NCBI GenBank assembly: GCA_910589115.1 | Contig: CAJUSB010000141.1 | Coordinates: 1-7,620, forward strand | Source of the DNA: an uncultured Clostridia bacterium | Lineage (GTDB): Bacteria > Bacillota > Clostridia > Oscillospirales > Butyricicoccaceae | Length of the DNA: 7,620 bases | Direction of reading: 5' to 3' | In this document: positions 7,209-7,620 of the stretch, in pieces | How positions within the stretch are numbered: the first letter of the stretch is position 1 | Layout: every line of letters starts with the position of its first letter | Notes under the pieces: model-generated | What the model saw: the letters and a program-made list of their open reading frames with translations, nothing else | Databases searched by the model: none | What the model was told of the DNA's origin: nothing | Program-made: the position numbers and the translations under genes

Positions 7209-7620
7209 ATGAAACAGGCTTATAAACCTACCACGCATGGCCTTGCCGTCATGGCGGCATGCCTTGCGCTGGAGAAACCTTTTAAGATTACCCGCGTTGC
7301 CTTTGGCAGCGGCAAGGTGGACGAAGACACCAACCTTGCAGACGTGCACGAGCTGCTCGCCTTTGAGTCAGACGGCGCGGTCTGCAACCGCAGGCACGAG
7401 AACGACCGATTACATTTTACCATCCAGTTTTCCAACACAGAGCACCCGGAAGTAAGCAGCTTTTATTTATCGGAGTTTATGGTTTTCGCGGAAGACCCGG
7501 AAACGGGAGAGGAAACCGATCTGATCTATGGCACATTGGGGGATTACCGGCAGCCTATCCCGGCCTATAACCCGATGTATCCGCCCAGTACGTTTAATTT
7601 CCCGCTGACGCTTATCCTCT
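7209..7620 (+). CDS. Tail-collar fibre protein, N-terminal part, 3' truncated
   Basis: An open frame from ATG 7209 to the window end, giving 137 residues without a stop. The N terminus matches the tail-collar fibre (gpH-like) N-terminal domain that attaches the receptor-binding fibre to the baseplate: an initial helix with HGLAVMAACLALEKPF (10-25), ITRVAFGSGKVDED (27-40), NRRHENDR (60-67), FYLSEFMVF (85-93) and DLIYGTLGDYRQPIP (104-118). Fibres of this class are usually several hundred residues, so most of the shaft and tip lies downstream. GGGAG at 7194-7198, 10 nt upstream, supports the start. Codon choice differs from upstream genes: Asp is GAC in 6 of 8 cases and Asn is AAC in 5 of 6, whereas gene I prefers GAT. 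This suggests a separately acquired module. Confidence 0.9.
   Translation, partial: MKQAYKPTTHGLAVMAACLALEKPFKITRVAFGSGKVDEDTNLADVHELLAFESDGAVCNRRHENDRLHFTIQFSNTEHPEVSSFYLSEFMVFAEDPETGEETDLIYGTLGDYRQPIPAYNPMYPPSTFNFPLTLIL

Noticed and set aside
6840..7349. 169-residue minus-strand frame across the end of I and start of the fibre
   Set aside because: Its apparent internal repeat only mirrors the 81-bp repeat of gene I, and it spans two supported sense genes.

Overview
This window is the middle of a contractile-tail (myovirus-type) morphogenesis module. All supported genes lie on the + strand and are packed almost without gaps: the 3' part of the tape-measure gene, then LysM-like tail protein X, hub protein D, spike or baseplate protein V, protein U, sheath-initiator/wedge protein W (gp25), wedge protein J, tail protein I, and the 5' end of a tail-collar fibre gene that runs off the window. 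It most likely comes from a prophage of a Gram-positive, Clostridia-type host. The reasons are strong AGGAGG-like ribosome binding sites, a moderate base composition, and protein styles I recall from gut Clostridia prophages. No host gene is present, so this assignment is an inference. A phage-tail-like bacteriocin cannot be formally excluded, because no capsid, terminase or lysis genes are in view.

Layout: 1-2822 tape measure (5' truncated); 2832-3053 X; 3053-4108 D; 4108-4437 V; 4439-4840 U; 4837-5151 W; 5144-6304 J; 6297-7202 I; 7209-7620 fibre (3' truncated). Junctions are 1-nt or 4-nt overlaps (X/D, D/V, U/W), 8-nt overlaps (W/J, J/I), or gaps of 1-9 nt (tape measure/X, V/U, I/fibre). 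No promoter, terminator, RNA gene, insertion sequence or CRISPR array is visible. The window therefore looks like the interior of one late operon with translational coupling.

How the genes work together: the tape measure sets tail length and occupies the tube. X and D form the central hub on which the V spike is mounted. W starts the sheath and links hub to wedges. J and I form the wedge that opens on contraction. Protein I connects to the fibre, whose conserved N-terminal domain begins at 7209.

The order is that of the Bacillus PBSX tail operon (tape measure, LysM protein, D-like, small genes, gp25, J, I, fibre), but the parts resemble P2 proteins, with U placed between V and W. The least ordinary features are a 27-residue tandem repeat extending tail protein I, sharp base-composition shifts at that repeat/fibre boundary and inside the tape measure, a spike gene reduced to little more than an OB domain, and a tripeptide reading frame overlapping the GTG start of U. 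I see no wholly new system here.
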